From the NCBI GenBank assembly GCA_002436065.1, contig DIXP01000074.1, positions 1 through 31,440 on the forward strand: DNA of 31,440 bases, given 5' to 3'. The notes beneath the pieces were generated by a model. The model made no database searches. It saw only the letters and a program-made list of their open reading frames with translations, and had not been told where the DNA came from. The DNA comes from Chloroflexi bacterium UBA6077 (lineage in GTDB: Bacteria; Chloroflexota; UBA6077). Shown here piece after piece: positions 14,004 to 21,570 of this stretch (the stretch's first letter is position 1; every line of letters begins with the position of its first letter). A program made the position numbers and the translations under genes.

Positions 14004-14375
14004 ATGGAGTCGAACGGTAGCCCCAGGAATGTCGTAGATGTGTTTGACGATTCCGCCAACTCCCGCTACTGCGCCGTTGGTTGAGGGCCCGCGCAATCTC
14101 AGGAGGAGATTACGCGGATTGTGGCCTGGTACCTATCCAGGGAATTCGGTAACACGGTGACGGTCAACTACAACGACATGGCGCAGGCGCCCGCGCGGGA
14201 GAAATACCCACACATCGTGGACCAACTGCGCAAGGGGGCTCTGATCCTGCCCACGGTGTACCTCGACGAGCAGGTGGTGAGCCTCGGCTCAGTCGACTAC
14301 TTTGCCCTATCAAAGGCGATCCACCAGACCAGGGATAACGATGGCACCGGGAATCGTGACACGGAGACGCGGTGA
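14004..14375 (+). CDS. Candidate selenoprotein: thioredoxin-fold protein with in-frame TGA (Cys-x3-Sec)
   Basis: From ATG 14004 (GAGGTGGA 7 nt upstream by its GAGG) the frame reads 26 codons to ...DDSANSRYCAVG, then TGA at 14082-14084. It continues in the same frame as GPAQSQEEITRIVAWYLSREFG to a stop at 14375, 123 residues in all. Sequence on both sides of the TGA looks coding and belongs together: a beta-strand (VVDVFDDS), a redox-type CAVG-TGA-GP site, then a thioredoxin-like helix, strand, and LPTVYLDEQVVSLGSVDYFAL. It recalls small DUF1462/YuzD-type or SaoT-type thioredoxin-like proteins, where a Cys would sit at the TGA. A SECIS-like hairpin follows at once. A nonsense mutation or a restart at GTG 14121 are the alternatives. 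The C-terminal tail (NRDTETR) comes from an octamer repeat. A thioredoxin-reductase-like gene lies 264 bp downstream. Confidence 0.72.
14089..14117 (+). promoter_or_regulatory. SECIS-like stem-loop after the in-frame TGA
   Basis: CCGCGCAATCTC (14089-14100) pairs with GAGATTACGCGG (14106-14117): 11 base pairs with a single C/A mismatch, closing the 5-nt loop AGGAG. The loop begins 16 nt after the TGA and has a G at its second position. Bacterial SECIS elements are known to lie directly after the UGA, with the loop about 16-37 nt away and a G among its first two bases, so this fits at the near limit. Confidence 0.68.
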
Positions 14376-14401
14376 CGCGGAGAAAGACATCTCCTCGCGT
14401 C
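14357..14401. repeat. GACGCGG octamer repeat with hairpin
   Basis: TGACACGG, AGACGCGG and TGACGCGG follow each other as 8-nt units (14357-14380). GACGCGGAGA (14374-14383) can then pair with TCTCctCGCGTC ending at ~14401. It overlaps the end and stop of the TGA gene and may act as its terminator. Confidence 0.5.
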
Positions 14402-14423
14402 CTTATGTAAGGGAGGTAGCGGA

Positions 14424-14504
14424 ATGGACATTCTCGTTGTCGCCGTAGTGTTCGTGGTCCTGGCGTTCCTATTGGCCAGGGGCGCTCCCGGCGGGGGTGG
14501 TTGA
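14424..14504 (+). CDS. Tiny single-pass membrane protein (26 aa)
   Basis: A very strong ribosome site (GGGAGGT, 7 nt before) precedes ATG 14424. The product is one hydrophobic helix (MDILVVAVVFVVLAFLLAR) followed by GAPGGGG and a TGA stop; after the TGA come Lys, Val and TAG. It lies between the candidate selenoprotein and the reductase gene. It could be a small membrane partner. Reading the TGA as Sec would give a GGGG-Sec-Lys-Val end, but the only nearby hairpin (14514-14527) is rather close, so I treat the TGA as a stop. Confidence 0.5.
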   Translation: MDILVVAVVFVVLAFLLARGAPGGGG

Positions 14505-14541
14505 AAGGTCTAGCGCTCCGCGGAGCGGAGCTTACGACTCA

Positions 14542-14570
14542 TTGTAGCTGTCGGCTGCAACTGCTATAGT
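14542..14570 (+). promoter_or_regulatory. Promoter candidate for the thioredoxin-reductase-like gene
   Basis: TTGTAG (14542-14547) and TATAGT (14565-14570) are 17 bp apart, giving a leader of ~63 nt. A perfect 14-bp palindrome, CGCTCCGCGGAGCG (14514-14527), just upstream could end the preceding transcript. Confidence 0.45.
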
Positions 14571-14639
14571 CGCGGGAGTCCGGCCACGGTCGGGCTCCCT
14601 ACCGTGTCTCCGCCACTCACCCGTAGTGTGGAGGAAGAG

Positions 14640-15554
14640 ATGACCTACGACGTCGTGATCATTGGGGCCGGGGCTGCAGGGCTCTCGGCCGCTGTATACA
14701 CCGCCCGAGGCGGCTTGAAGACCGTGGTCCTTGGGGATCCCATGAACTCGAGGGTGGCCAAGGCCCACCAGTTCGACAACTACCTGGGCTTTCCCCAGGG
14801 GATAGGCGGCACGGAACTGATGGAGCGCTCTGCCGCGCAGGCCCGTCGTTTCGGAGCCGACATCCTCAAGGATGAGGTGGTGGCCCTGGCGCCGGGCGAA
14901 TCCTTCAAGGTCAGGCTGGCCGCGGGCGACCACCTGGAGGCCAAGGCCCTCATCCTCGCCACCGGCGTCGCCGGCAAACCGAGTGGCATCAAGGGCGAAG
15001 AGGGACTGGTGGGGCAGGGGGTATCACACTGCGTGATCTGCGACGGCTTTTTCTATCGAGGCAGGAAGGTCGCGGTGATCGGCCACGCTAACTACGGTGC
15101 CCAGGAGGCGCTGGAGCTGCTGGCCTACACCCGGGATGTGACCCTCTTCTCCAACGGCCGACCCTTCGCCATCGACGAGAAGCTGAGGGAGCGGTTGGGA
15201 CAGGAGGGGATCGCCCTGCATGACGACAAGGTGCTGGAGTTCACTCGGGACGAGTCGGGTTTGACGGGCATGCTTCTCCAGAACGGTGAGCAGTTCCCCG
15301 CGGAGGGGGCGTTCATTGCCCTGGGCACCGCTGGCTCGGCAGACTTCGCCCGCACCCTTGGCATCGAGCTGAGCGGCGATGCCATCGCCATCGATCGAGA
15401 GGGCAAGACAAGCTTCCCAGGTATCTTCGCCGCGGGCGACTGCACGGGCGGCCCCCAGCAGATGGCCAAGGCCGTGGGCGAGGGGTGCGTCGCGGCCCTC
15501 TCGGCCATCGCCTACGTCAAGGGTACGGATAAACCCCTCATCGACTGGAAGTAG
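14640..15554 (+). CDS. Thioredoxin reductase-like FAD/NAD(P) oxidoreductase
   Basis: The 304-aa protein has the TrxB plan: FAD motif IIGAGAAGLSAAVYTARGG at residues ~6-24, a CVICDG redox centre (Cys131, Cys134) inside the NAD(P) domain, VAVIGHANYGAQEALELL, and the C-terminal FAD site GIFAAGDCTGGPQQMAKAVGEG. The NAD(P) motif is GHANYG rather than the usual GGGDSA, which may mean a changed cofactor preference or a ferredoxin/other-donor variant. The start is ATG 14640, with GGAGG about 7 nt upstream; an in-frame start 36 nt earlier has no ribosome site. It probably reduces a thioredoxin-fold partner, and the candidate selenoprotein 264 bp upstream is the obvious suspect. Confidence 0.9.
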   Translation: MTYDVVIIGAGAAGLSAAVYTARGGLKTVVLGDPMNSRVAKAHQFDNYLGFPQGIGGTELMERSAAQARRFGADILKDEVVALAPGESFKVRLAAGDHLEAKALILATGVAGKPSGIKGEEGLVGQGVSHCVICDGFFYRGRKVAVIGHANYGAQEALELLAYTRDVTLFSNGRPFAIDEKLRERLGQEGIALHDDKVLEFTRDESGLTGMLLQNGEQFPAEGAFIALGTAGSADFARTLGIELSGDAIAIDREGKTSFPGIFAAGDCTGGPQQMAKAVGEGCVAALSAIAYVKGTDKPLIDWK

Positions 15555-15567
15555 GACCCCAAGGAAA

Positions 15568-15592
15568 GGGGGCGGGTCGACGACCCGCCCCC
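15568..15592. terminator. Strong hairpin between convergent genes
   Basis: GGGGGCGGGTCG and CGACCCGCCCCC are perfectly complementary over 12 bp around a single A (in practice a small loop), 14 bp after the reductase stop. No T-run follows on either strand. Confidence 0.6.
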
Positions 15593-15613
15593 AGGACTCC
15601 ACTACCTCATGGG

Positions 15614-15934
15614 CTAAAGGGCGCGAGACCGGCGCCTAACGGCCACTCTCACCGGCACCGGGCGGAGCCTCTGCCGCTCCTGAGAGGCGCGCCGCTCAGC
15701 CTCCATCTCGATCCACCACTGCACGCTCTTCACAAGAACATAAGCCCCGACAGTGACCCCAAGGGCAACCGCCAGGCGGAAAAGAAGCACGCTCAGGCCA
15801 CCGGCGCTGGCGGCGACGGCTGCGAACAACCCCGCTACCACTGCCAGGCCGAAGGCTCCGAAGAACGCCCGAAAACGGGAAACCGCGGCTTCCACGCTCT
15901 CGCTGCTACAATCGATAGGTCCATACTCGTTCAT
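15614..15934 (-). CDS. Small two-helix membrane protein of unknown function
   Basis: The 106-aa protein starts at ATG 15934 with GGAGG 6 nt upstream. It has a short acidic N-terminus, two membrane helices at ~22-45 and ~48-70, and a very basic C-terminal tail (RRASQERQRLRPVPVRVAVRRRSR), so the tail should face the cytoplasm. It is not a family I recognise. It is convergent with the reductase gene; a 16054-16097 hairpin separates it from the next minus-strand gene. Confidence 0.72.
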   Translation of the reverse strand: MNEYGPIDCSSESVEAAVSRFRAFFGAFGLAVVAGLFAAVAASAGGLSVLLFRLAVALGVTVGAYVLVKSVQWWIEMEAERRASQERQRLRPVPVRVAVRRRSRAL

Positions 15935-16053
15935 GCTGTTCCTCCATCGGGCTCCCTGCCGAACCTCTCATCGCCTGCCATAATGCACGAATCATGCGTA
16001 GCGACCATCAGCATTGCACAGCCATAGCATCACCGCACGGACATCAAAACCGC

Positions 16054-16097
16054 GCCCGCCCCAGATTGATGGCCTTACCCATCAATCTGGGGCGGGC
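16054..16097 (-). terminator. 19-bp hairpin terminator after the DUF5658-like gene
   Basis: GCCCGCCCCAGATTGATGG pairs perfectly with its complement at 16079-16097 around a 6-nt loop. On the minus strand the stem is followed by GCGGTTTTG, so a short U-run is present. It lies 25 bp past the stop of the gene at 16123-16431. Confidence 0.78.
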
Positions 16098-16122
16098 GGA
16101 TGGATCGGGGGAGCGCCGACAA

Positions 16123-16431
16123 CTACAGTACGAACAGCTGCAACAGGTTCAGCATGACGATCAGGGCCAGGACCACGTTGGCGATGTGGAGGCCAAAGCG
16201 CAGCCGCCGGTAGTAGGGGGTGAGCCGTATGGCGGCCGCGATCACCAGCAAGGTTATGGCCACCTTGAAGAGATACATGGCAGCCTCGCCCCCCGAGGCA
16301 AGCAGCATTGCTGGAATCTGGTTGCCCTCAGCAAGCCCGGCCCCGATGGCTGCCCGGGTAGAGGCGATGTCCAGGAGATTCAGGCCAGCGAAGATGGCTA
16401 CAGCGGATTGCACGTCCGGGGCCTGTTGCAT
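16123..16431 (-). CDS. DUF5658-like small membrane protein
   Basis: The 102-aa protein has three hydrophobic segments (~9-27, ~52-68 and ~82-100). It carries the pattern NLLDIASTRAAIGAGLAEGNQIPAMLL, which fits the DUF5658 family, where a Leu-Asp-xxx-Thr helix is followed by Glu-Gly-Asn. The family has no known function. The start is ATG 16431 with GGAGG 8 nt upstream. It has its own promoter candidate and terminator, so it is probably a single-gene unit. Confidence 0.78.
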   Translation of the reverse strand: MQQAPDVQSAVAIFAGLNLLDIASTRAAIGAGLAEGNQIPAMLLASGGEAAMYLFKVAITLLVIAAAIRLTPYYRRLRFGLHIANVVLALIVMLNLLQLFVL

Positions 16432-16500
16432 CGGGAAGACCTCCTTCTCGGTGCATGGGAGCTACTTATGCACCCAAGTCTCGCCGCTCCCATTGGCCCC

Positions 16501-16509
16501 AGTATAGCA
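16501..16509 (-). promoter_or_regulatory. Extended -10 promoter for the DUF5658-like gene
   Basis: On the minus strand TGC precedes TATACT (16506-16501), an extended -10 with 5 of 6 consensus bases. Transcription would start near 16494, leaving a leader of ~63 nt. Confidence 0.45.
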
Positions 16510-16626
16510 CAAATGGGCTATTCCATCTGACGGCTTTCGGTGGTAAGAGTAACGGTTCTGTAATGGGCTGTCGTGTCTGGGGGAGGAGATCGCGGTGGCC
16601 AAGGACGCCATCGAGGGCTATCCCTA

Positions 16627-19566
16627 CTACCAAAGGTAGTCGGAGGAGCGCCTGTGCCAATTGATCGCTACTGTCACAAGATCCAGAAGGTCCACCACCC
16701 CGTCCTGGTTGAGGTCCGCCCTGTAGCTGTCTTCCCCTGGAGTCACCGAGGCAGGCTGGTCCAGCAGCCGCTCCACGAACTCCAGGTCAGCCATGGAGAC
16801 GTAGTTGACGGATCCGCCGTCGTTATTGAGGTTCCCCGACCATAGCCGCAGGAGGGGAAGATCGACGCTATCTCCGTTCCCAACGGATACGTTGGTCTTG
16901 CTGGCGGCCAGGTAGCCGTCCCGGGTGATCGTCACGGTATAGCTGCCGGGAGCCACCCACAGGGTGAAGAACCCCAAGGCATCGGTAGTAGTGGAGTAGC
17001 TGCCCGCCGCTACCGTGGCCTCGGCATCGCTCGTCCGGGCCTGGAGGTCCACCCTTCCACGTAGGCTGGCCATCGCCGTAGCAGTAGGCATTGCACTCGG
17101 CGTGCCCGTGGCCGTTGGGGTCACGCTGGGCGTGCCTGTGGCCGTGGAGGTGGATGTTGGTGTGCTTGTGCCGGTGGCCGTCGGGACCGGGGTCTCGGTC
17201 GGCGTGGCCGTCGGTGTGCCGGTCGGCAACGGGGTGTAGGTGGGGGTGGCGGTAGCCGCGACTGCCTCCACCACGAAACCGTCGATCACCACCTCGTACC
17301 CCGTGGAGCCCATCGGCCGGGAATTGGTTACCTCGATCGTGATCGTGTGCTCACCCGCCGGGACGTCGTGGCTCACCGCCTCCCCCCAACTGGTTCCCGC
17401 GGCTCGGTACAGCCCCACCTCCGGCATTCTCGACTCGTCGATCCAGACCTCGGCAACCCCTCCCATCGGGCTTCTTGCCGTCAACCAGCTGATCCTGGCC
17501 CCTTCGAACCTCAATCGGACCCATGCCCCGTCGGTAGAGGATCGATGTGCCGACCCACCCTCGGGCCCATCTCCGGTCCACTCAGCCCAGCCAACGGAGT
17601 ATTCGATCCGTGGGTCGTCGTCATCGTAGCGGCCGACCCCCACGACGTGAGGTGTCGATGTGGGCGACGGGGTCGAGGTGGCGGTCGGCTGGGGCGTGGC
17701 GCTCGCCGTGGGCGAGGGTATGGGGCTGGGCGTGCCGGTGGTCGTAGGCGTAGCGGTAGCTGTGACCGTGTAAGTCGCGGTAGTTGTGACCGTGGGAGTT
17801 GGAGTCGAGGTGATGGTTGGCATCGGGGTGTGAGTCGGTATCAGGGTCGGCGTGAACGTGCTCGTGGCTGTTGCGACCATCGTGGCCGTGCTCGTGGCCG
17901 TAGGAGTCCAGGTGGCGCTCGGTGTGGCGGAGGGAGTCCAGACGGCGGTAGGGGTCTGGGTCGGAGTCGAGGTCGGCACCAGAGTGGGCGTCGCGGTCAG
18001 GATGGGGCTGCTCGTTGGCGTTGGGATGGCGGTGTGAGTGCTTGTTGGCGTCGGCACCGGAGTAGCCGAGGCCGTCGCGGTGGAGGTGGCTGTGGGCATC
18101 GCGGTTTCCGTGGCCGTCGGCGTGTGAGTTGCTGTGGGGACTGGTGTGTCCGTTGGGGTAAGCGTGGGCGTTGGGGTATCCGTTGGTATGGAGGTGGGGG
18201 TGGCTGTGGCTGTTGGAACAGCAGTGGGGGTTGGTACCTCCGTCGGTGTTGGCGAGGGAGTTGCCGTCTCGGTAGGGGTCGGCAAGGGAGTAACCGTCTC
18301 GGTCGGGGTTGGGATGGCCGTTGCAGTCTCGGTCGGGGTCGAGGTTGGGGTATCTGTGGGCATTGTTGTCGGGCTCGGGGTCGCAGTCGAGGTTGGAGAC
18401 ACCCACTGCACCGTCCCCAGGTAGATGTCGGCGAAACCGGCTCGACTGTGCATCCATACGATCCGGTTACCGCTCACACGGGGCTCTGTCTGGTCTCCAT
18501 CAGCGACGCAGATCTCGAATTCTCGTTGCCTGGAGATGTCGTAGCCGTAGATGTCGTAGTTTGCCGTAGAGCGGCGCTCCTGCCAAACCACCATCTGCCC
18601 GCTCACCGCAGGATTGATTTGGTCCACACCGCCGGTCGCAATGGCGAAGCGGGAGCCGCCGGAGCGTTGGCCGTATATGCCTGGGGCTGGGCCAGTACTC
18701 TCCTGCCACACCAGGGTCCAGTCAGCAGCACTCCCGCTGACCTGCGGCTTCATCAAGCTGGAGCTGGGAGCAGAGGCAACCGGGTCGGCCAAAGACTCGG
18801 CCTTCAGCTCCCCTCCGGCTGTGGAAAAAGAGAACAGCTTCACACGGTGAGTCGTGTTGTTCCCATCGGTGGCCTGCTGAAAGGCTATCAGACCGTCGGC
18901 AAGGGAGGGAAAGTCCTGGTTGTAGGATGAGGAGCTAACGATGATCTCCTGGCCGCTCTGCAGCTCCCTCAGCCGGATCTTGTATGGCTTGCTGGTGTAA
19001 TCCTGGTAGGCGACAAACCCCCCATGAATGGCGGCGGGCGAAGTGCCCGACAGCTTGACCGTGGCCAATTGGCTCACCGGCGGGTCCGCCCCGGCAACAT
19101 AGCCGAAGAGGGTGGGCTTGGGGGTGCTAAGCCGCCAGTCGGTCCACACCACACTCGAGCCGCTAACGCGGGGCCTCAACTGGTTCGCCAGGGCCGGCGA
19201 CGACAGAGGGACCGGCGACCCCGATCCGATTGAGGCCGCGTACGCCGAGTAGATGCTTCCCACCTGCTGGTGGTACACAACCGTGTCGCCGTCGATATCC
19301 GGCGTTCCCTTCAGGCTGTCGCCACCCACCAACAAGCTCTCGGTGACCATAGGGGTGTCGACGGACGCGCTCGGAGCAGACTGCCTGGAAGCGGAGTGTA
19401 GGGCATACAGAGATGCGCCGTACTGCCCAGCCACGAGTGTCCCTGGTTGAGACAAAAGTAGGTACAGGGTCAGCATGGCGAGAAGGAGAAAGGGACAATG
19501 AGACGCCGCCGACCGCCTGTCCAAGAGACACCCCCACAAATGGTGTCCGATCGACTGGGGTAGCAA
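16627..19566 (-). CDS. Secreted beta-propeller / Thr-Pro linker / dockerin surface protein (979 aa)
   Basis: Order of parts: an N-terminal hydrophobic export segment (~24-46); a TolB/WD40-like propeller at ~80-387 with repeated blades (SGSSVVWTDWR, GFVAYQDY, SGQMVVWQERRSTANYDIYGYD, SGNRIVWMHSRAGFADIYLG); a 250-residue Thr-Pro-rich linker (390-640); a beta-sandwich at ~641-768 (WVRLRFEGARISWLTARSP, EVWID, HTITIEVT) like sugar-binding modules; a second linker (771-830); a carboxypeptidase-regulatory-like fold (~833-905); and a type I dockerin at ~911-970 with two Ca-loops (NLNNDGGSVN..MADLEFV and DLNQDGVVDLLDLVTV). Dockerins bind cohesins or mediate surface assembly; no cohesin is in the window. 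The start is TTG 19566, with no ribosome site but a promoter 10 bp upstream, so leaderless translation is likely. An internal ATG at residue 31 is the alternative. Confidence 0.88.
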   Translation of the reverse strand: MLPQSIGHHLWGCLLDRRSAASHCPFLLLAMLTLYLLLSQPGTLVAGQYGASLYALHSASRQSAPSASVDTPMVTESLLVGGDSLKGTPDIDGDTVVYHQQVGSIYSAYAASIGSGSPVPLSSPALANQLRPRVSGSSVVWTDWRLSTPKPTLFGYVAGADPPVSQLATVKLSGTSPAAIHGGFVAYQDYTSKPYKIRLRELQSGQEIIVSSSSYNQDFPSLADGLIAFQQATDGNNTTHRVKLFSFSTAGGELKAESLADPVASAPSSSLMKPQVSGSAADWTLVWQESTGPAPGIYGQRSGGSRFAIATGGVDQINPAVSGQMVVWQERRSTANYDIYGYDISRQREFEICVADGDQTEPRVSGNRIVWMHSRAGFADIYLGTVQWVSPTSTATPSPTTMPTDTPTSTPTETATAIPTPTETVTPLPTPTETATPSPTPTEVPTPTAVPTATATPTSIPTDTPTPTLTPTDTPVPTATHTPTATETAMPTATSTATASATPVPTPTSTHTAIPTPTSSPILTATPTLVPTSTPTQTPTAVWTPSATPSATWTPTATSTATMVATATSTFTPTLIPTHTPMPTITSTPTPTVTTTATYTVTATATPTTTGTPSPIPSPTASATPQPTATSTPSPTSTPHVVGVGRYDDDDPRIEYSVGWAEWTGDGPEGGSAHRSSTDGAWVRLRFEGARISWLTARSPMGGVAEVWIDESRMPEVGLYRAAGTSWGEAVSHDVPAGEHTITIEVTNSRPMGSTGYEVVIDGFVVEAVAATATPTYTPLPTGTPTATPTETPVPTATGTSTPTSTSTATGTPSVTPTATGTPSAMPTATAMASLRGRVDLQARTSDAEATVAAGSYSTTTDALGFFTLWVAPGSYTVTITRDGYLAASKTNVSVGNGDSVDLPLLRLWSGNLNNDGGSVNYVSMADLEFVERLLDQPASVTPGEDSYRADLNQDGVVDLLDLVTVAINWHRRSSDYLW
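17077..17256 (-). repeat. Short Thr-Pro coding repeat (linker 2)
   Basis: This encodes residues ~771-830 of the dockerin protein as degenerate TPTxTP units. It separates the sugar-binding-like module from the C-terminal modules. Confidence 0.75.
17647..18399 (-). repeat. Long Thr-Pro coding repeat (linker 1)
   Basis: About 250 codons of degenerate TPTxTP/TETATP units join propeller and sandwich domains. The low-complexity DNA also opens long false frames on the opposite strand. The same type of linker ends the partial gene at 1-538. Confidence 0.85.
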
Positions 19567-19575
19567 CTACTAAGT

Positions 19576-19604
19576 AGGATACCAGTAGCGAATGCAGGTG
19601 TCAA
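19576..19604 (-). promoter_or_regulatory. Promoter for the dockerin protein, probably leaderless
   Basis: TTGACA (19604-19599), 17 bp, and TATCCT (19581-19576) lie on the minus strand. Transcription should begin near 19569, three bases before the TTG start codon. Confidence 0.6.
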
Positions 19605-19707
19605 TCCTTTGGCGTAAGGGCTCAACGCAGTGGAGTGTGAAACACCACGCAAGATGGTGAAGAGCCTCGCAAGGCGAGAGGTACAGAATCGACCAGGGCA
19701 GCCAGCC

Positions 19708-20706
19708 TCAGTCGCCCGTCGCCCGTGCGTTGCTACCGCGGCCGGCCAGGTGGCCGAAGGGCAGGGCCAGCATCCCGCCCAACCCCAATGCGGCCAGCAG
19801 CACCATGTGAAGTGCGAGAGCAGCCGACACGGCGGAAGCCGGAGGTAACCCCAGGGTCATCAGAGGCGCCGATACGGCCAGCTCGTAGACCCCCAGTTGA
19901 GCAGGCCCCGACGGCACCAACCCCACCGCATATCCGCTCACCAACATGAGGACCGCTGCCATCAAGTCAAGGGGTAGCCCCATGGCCTCGGTCACCGCCA
20001 GGTTCACCAGGAGGCCGAGGGCCATCCCTGCCATCGTCAGCCCAGCAATCCCAGCGAGCAGCTGCGGGCTTCTCACCTCCATCACCTCCCCACGATTGCC
20101 GTACAGCCCCAGCAGTCTGGCTACTGTCGAGTTCCTCTGCCTCAACTTTCCCATGGCCCCGGTGAGCAGGCCATTCCGGAAGCCGGCCACCAGGAGCAGG
20201 GCGATGGCAGCCAGCAGCACAATCCCCAGCAGGCCTGCGCGTGTTCCACCGATCTCGATCTTTCCTATCAGGGCCAGGCTCAAGCCGCCGACGAGCGCCC
20301 CATCCAGCAGCTTCTCCACCACCACCGAGCCGCTGGCCCTCAGCAGAGGCCGCCCCTCCGCCCTCACTACCGAAGCCACCCGCCACACATCCCCCGCCCG
20401 GAGCGGCACCAGGACGTTGAGGAGGCGGGCGGTGAAGACCAGGCTCAGTAGCTGGGGCAGCGCTCGTGGCCCCACTCCCAGCAGCATCTGCCAGCGGAGC
20501 GTCTTCGCTACCTCCACCAACAAAGCGAGGGCCATGGCGGCAAGGAGCCACTCCCGTCTCGCCTCCACCAGCGGACGGATCGTCTCCTCCCAGTCACCTT
20601 CTACCAGAAGGGCTACCAGGATCCCGAGGGAGAGTAGGGACAGAACGCTCCCCGCCCACCGCACCGTACGAGGGCGGAGCCTCAAGAGACCTTCGATCAT
20701 TTCCAT
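19708..20706 (-). CDS. Lysylphosphatidylglycerol synthase-like (UPF0104) integral membrane protein
   Basis: The 332-aa protein is a polytopic membrane protein of the LPG-synthase membrane-domain family without the C-terminal aminoacyl-transfer domain. About eight hydrophobic segments are visible. Family-typical spots are the early LLVEVAKTLRWQMLLG, LLNVLVPLRAGDVWRVASVV, VVVEKLLDGALVGG and a late YAVGLVPSGPAQLGVYE. Many stand-alone members sit beside glycosyltransferases and may act as flippases or in lipid-linked glycan export, but the function is not established here. The start is ATG 20706 or 20700 (MIEG); neither has a good ribosome site. CTCGC-AAG-GCGAG just after the stop may be a weak terminator. 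Confidence 0.85.
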   Translation of the reverse strand: MEMIEGLLRLRPRTVRWAGSVLSLLSLGILVALLVEGDWEETIRPLVEARREWLLAAMALALLVEVAKTLRWQMLLGVGPRALPQLLSLVFTARLLNVLVPLRAGDVWRVASVVRAEGRPLLRASGSVVVEKLLDGALVGGLSLALIGKIEIGGTRAGLLGIVLLAAIALLLVAGFRNGLLTGAMGKLRQRNSTVARLLGLYGNRGEVMEVRSPQLLAGIAGLTMAGMALGLLVNLAVTEAMGLPLDLMAAVLMLVSGYAVGLVPSGPAQLGVYELAVSAPLMTLGLPPASAVSAALALHMVLLAALGLGGMLALPFGHLAGRGSNARATGD

Positions 20707-20989
20707 TTCATGATATCTGCCCTCGTGGTTGCCGACTGGGCGAGGATCGGGTAGTCAATGGCAAGAAATAGGAAGCTTAGCCACCAATGATACTATCCGT
20801 GCCCAAAGGGATAAAGTGCGTGCGTGTTGACCATAGGATGGTGGGCTGCTATCCTCCAGCCTGTACATCCTCCTGAAGGAACATCCCTCCATGCCCATGA
20901 GGAGCCGAGACGGTTTCCTACCACGCCCACCATAGATAGTCTCACCTTCGAGGCTGCCATGGGCTCGTGTCCCCATCTGGGGGCCTCTC

Positions 20990-21570
20990 ACGACCCCTTG
21001 ACGCGAGCTGGACGGTTCCTGGGCGGGAGCTTTCTACAGGGAGTTCTTCTGCCGCTTGGATGAGCGGCCCTTCGTCGTCCTGTACAGCAGCGATCCCTCC
21101 AGGCCCAACGTCCCGGTGAACGTCCTGGTAGGGTTGGAGGCGCTCAAGGCCGGCTTTGCTGGAGCGACTCCGAGATGTACGATGCCTTCTGCTTCGACCT
21201 CTAGGTCAGGTATGCCCTGGGTTACCGGAACCTGGCCGAGGGCTACTTCGACCTGCGCACCGTCTACAACTTCCGGGGACGGCTGGTCCAGCACATGGCC
21301 CAGATGGGGGAGGACTTGCTGGACAGGGCCTTCGATGGGGTCACCGACGAGCAGATCGAGTCCTTTCGAGTGAAGACGGGCAAGCTGCGGGTGGACAGCA
21401 ACCAGATCGCCAGCAACATTCGGCAGATGAGCCGGCTTCAACTGCTGGTGGAAGTACTGCAGCGGGTCCACCGGATGCTGAGCGAGATCGACCGAGCAGT
21501 TCACGGTTGTCGAGGCCGAAGTCCGGGCCAAGGCCGGCAAGGAGATCAGCCCCAGCAGTCTGCTCCCTTC
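20990..21570 (+). pseudogene. Decayed transposase remnant (IS1182-like N-terminal part)
   Basis: Translated in pieces, the segment reads ELDGSWAGAFYREFFCRLDERPF, PNVPVNVLVGLEALKAGF, SEMYDAFCFDL, VRYALGYRNLAEGYFDLRTVYNFRGRL, then VDSNQIASNIRQMSRLQLLVEVLQRV and QFTVVEAEVRAKAGKEISPS. This matches the start of IS1182/DUF772-type transposases. Frameshifts lie near 21003, 21162 and 21497, and a TAG interrupts at ~21201. The catalytic DDE half is missing after ~21570 and no terminal inverted repeats were found, so it cannot be active. The rest of 20707-21767 holds nothing else I can support. Confidence 0.78.

Noticed and set aside
14121..14375. Separate short gene starting at GTG 14121 after the TGA
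   Set aside because: An AGGAGG at 14101-14106 exists, but it is 14 nt from the GTG and forms the hairpin loop. The frame upstream of the GTG is coding-like back to the TGA and beyond. Kept as the alternative explanation only.
17647..18399. Possible CRISPR-like or VNTR array
   Set aside because: The units are short, degenerate and code continuously for Thr-Pro; there are no constant repeats with unique spacers.
17347..18930. Long plus-strand open frame (527 codons) opposite the dockerin gene
   Set aside because: It is a by-product of the Thr-Pro coding repeat on the other strand: Arg/Gly-rich low complexity, no ribosome site, no fold.
20824..21063. 79-aa plus-strand frame before the transposase relic
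   Set aside because: It runs across the relic in the wrong frame, has no ribosome site and shows no family features.
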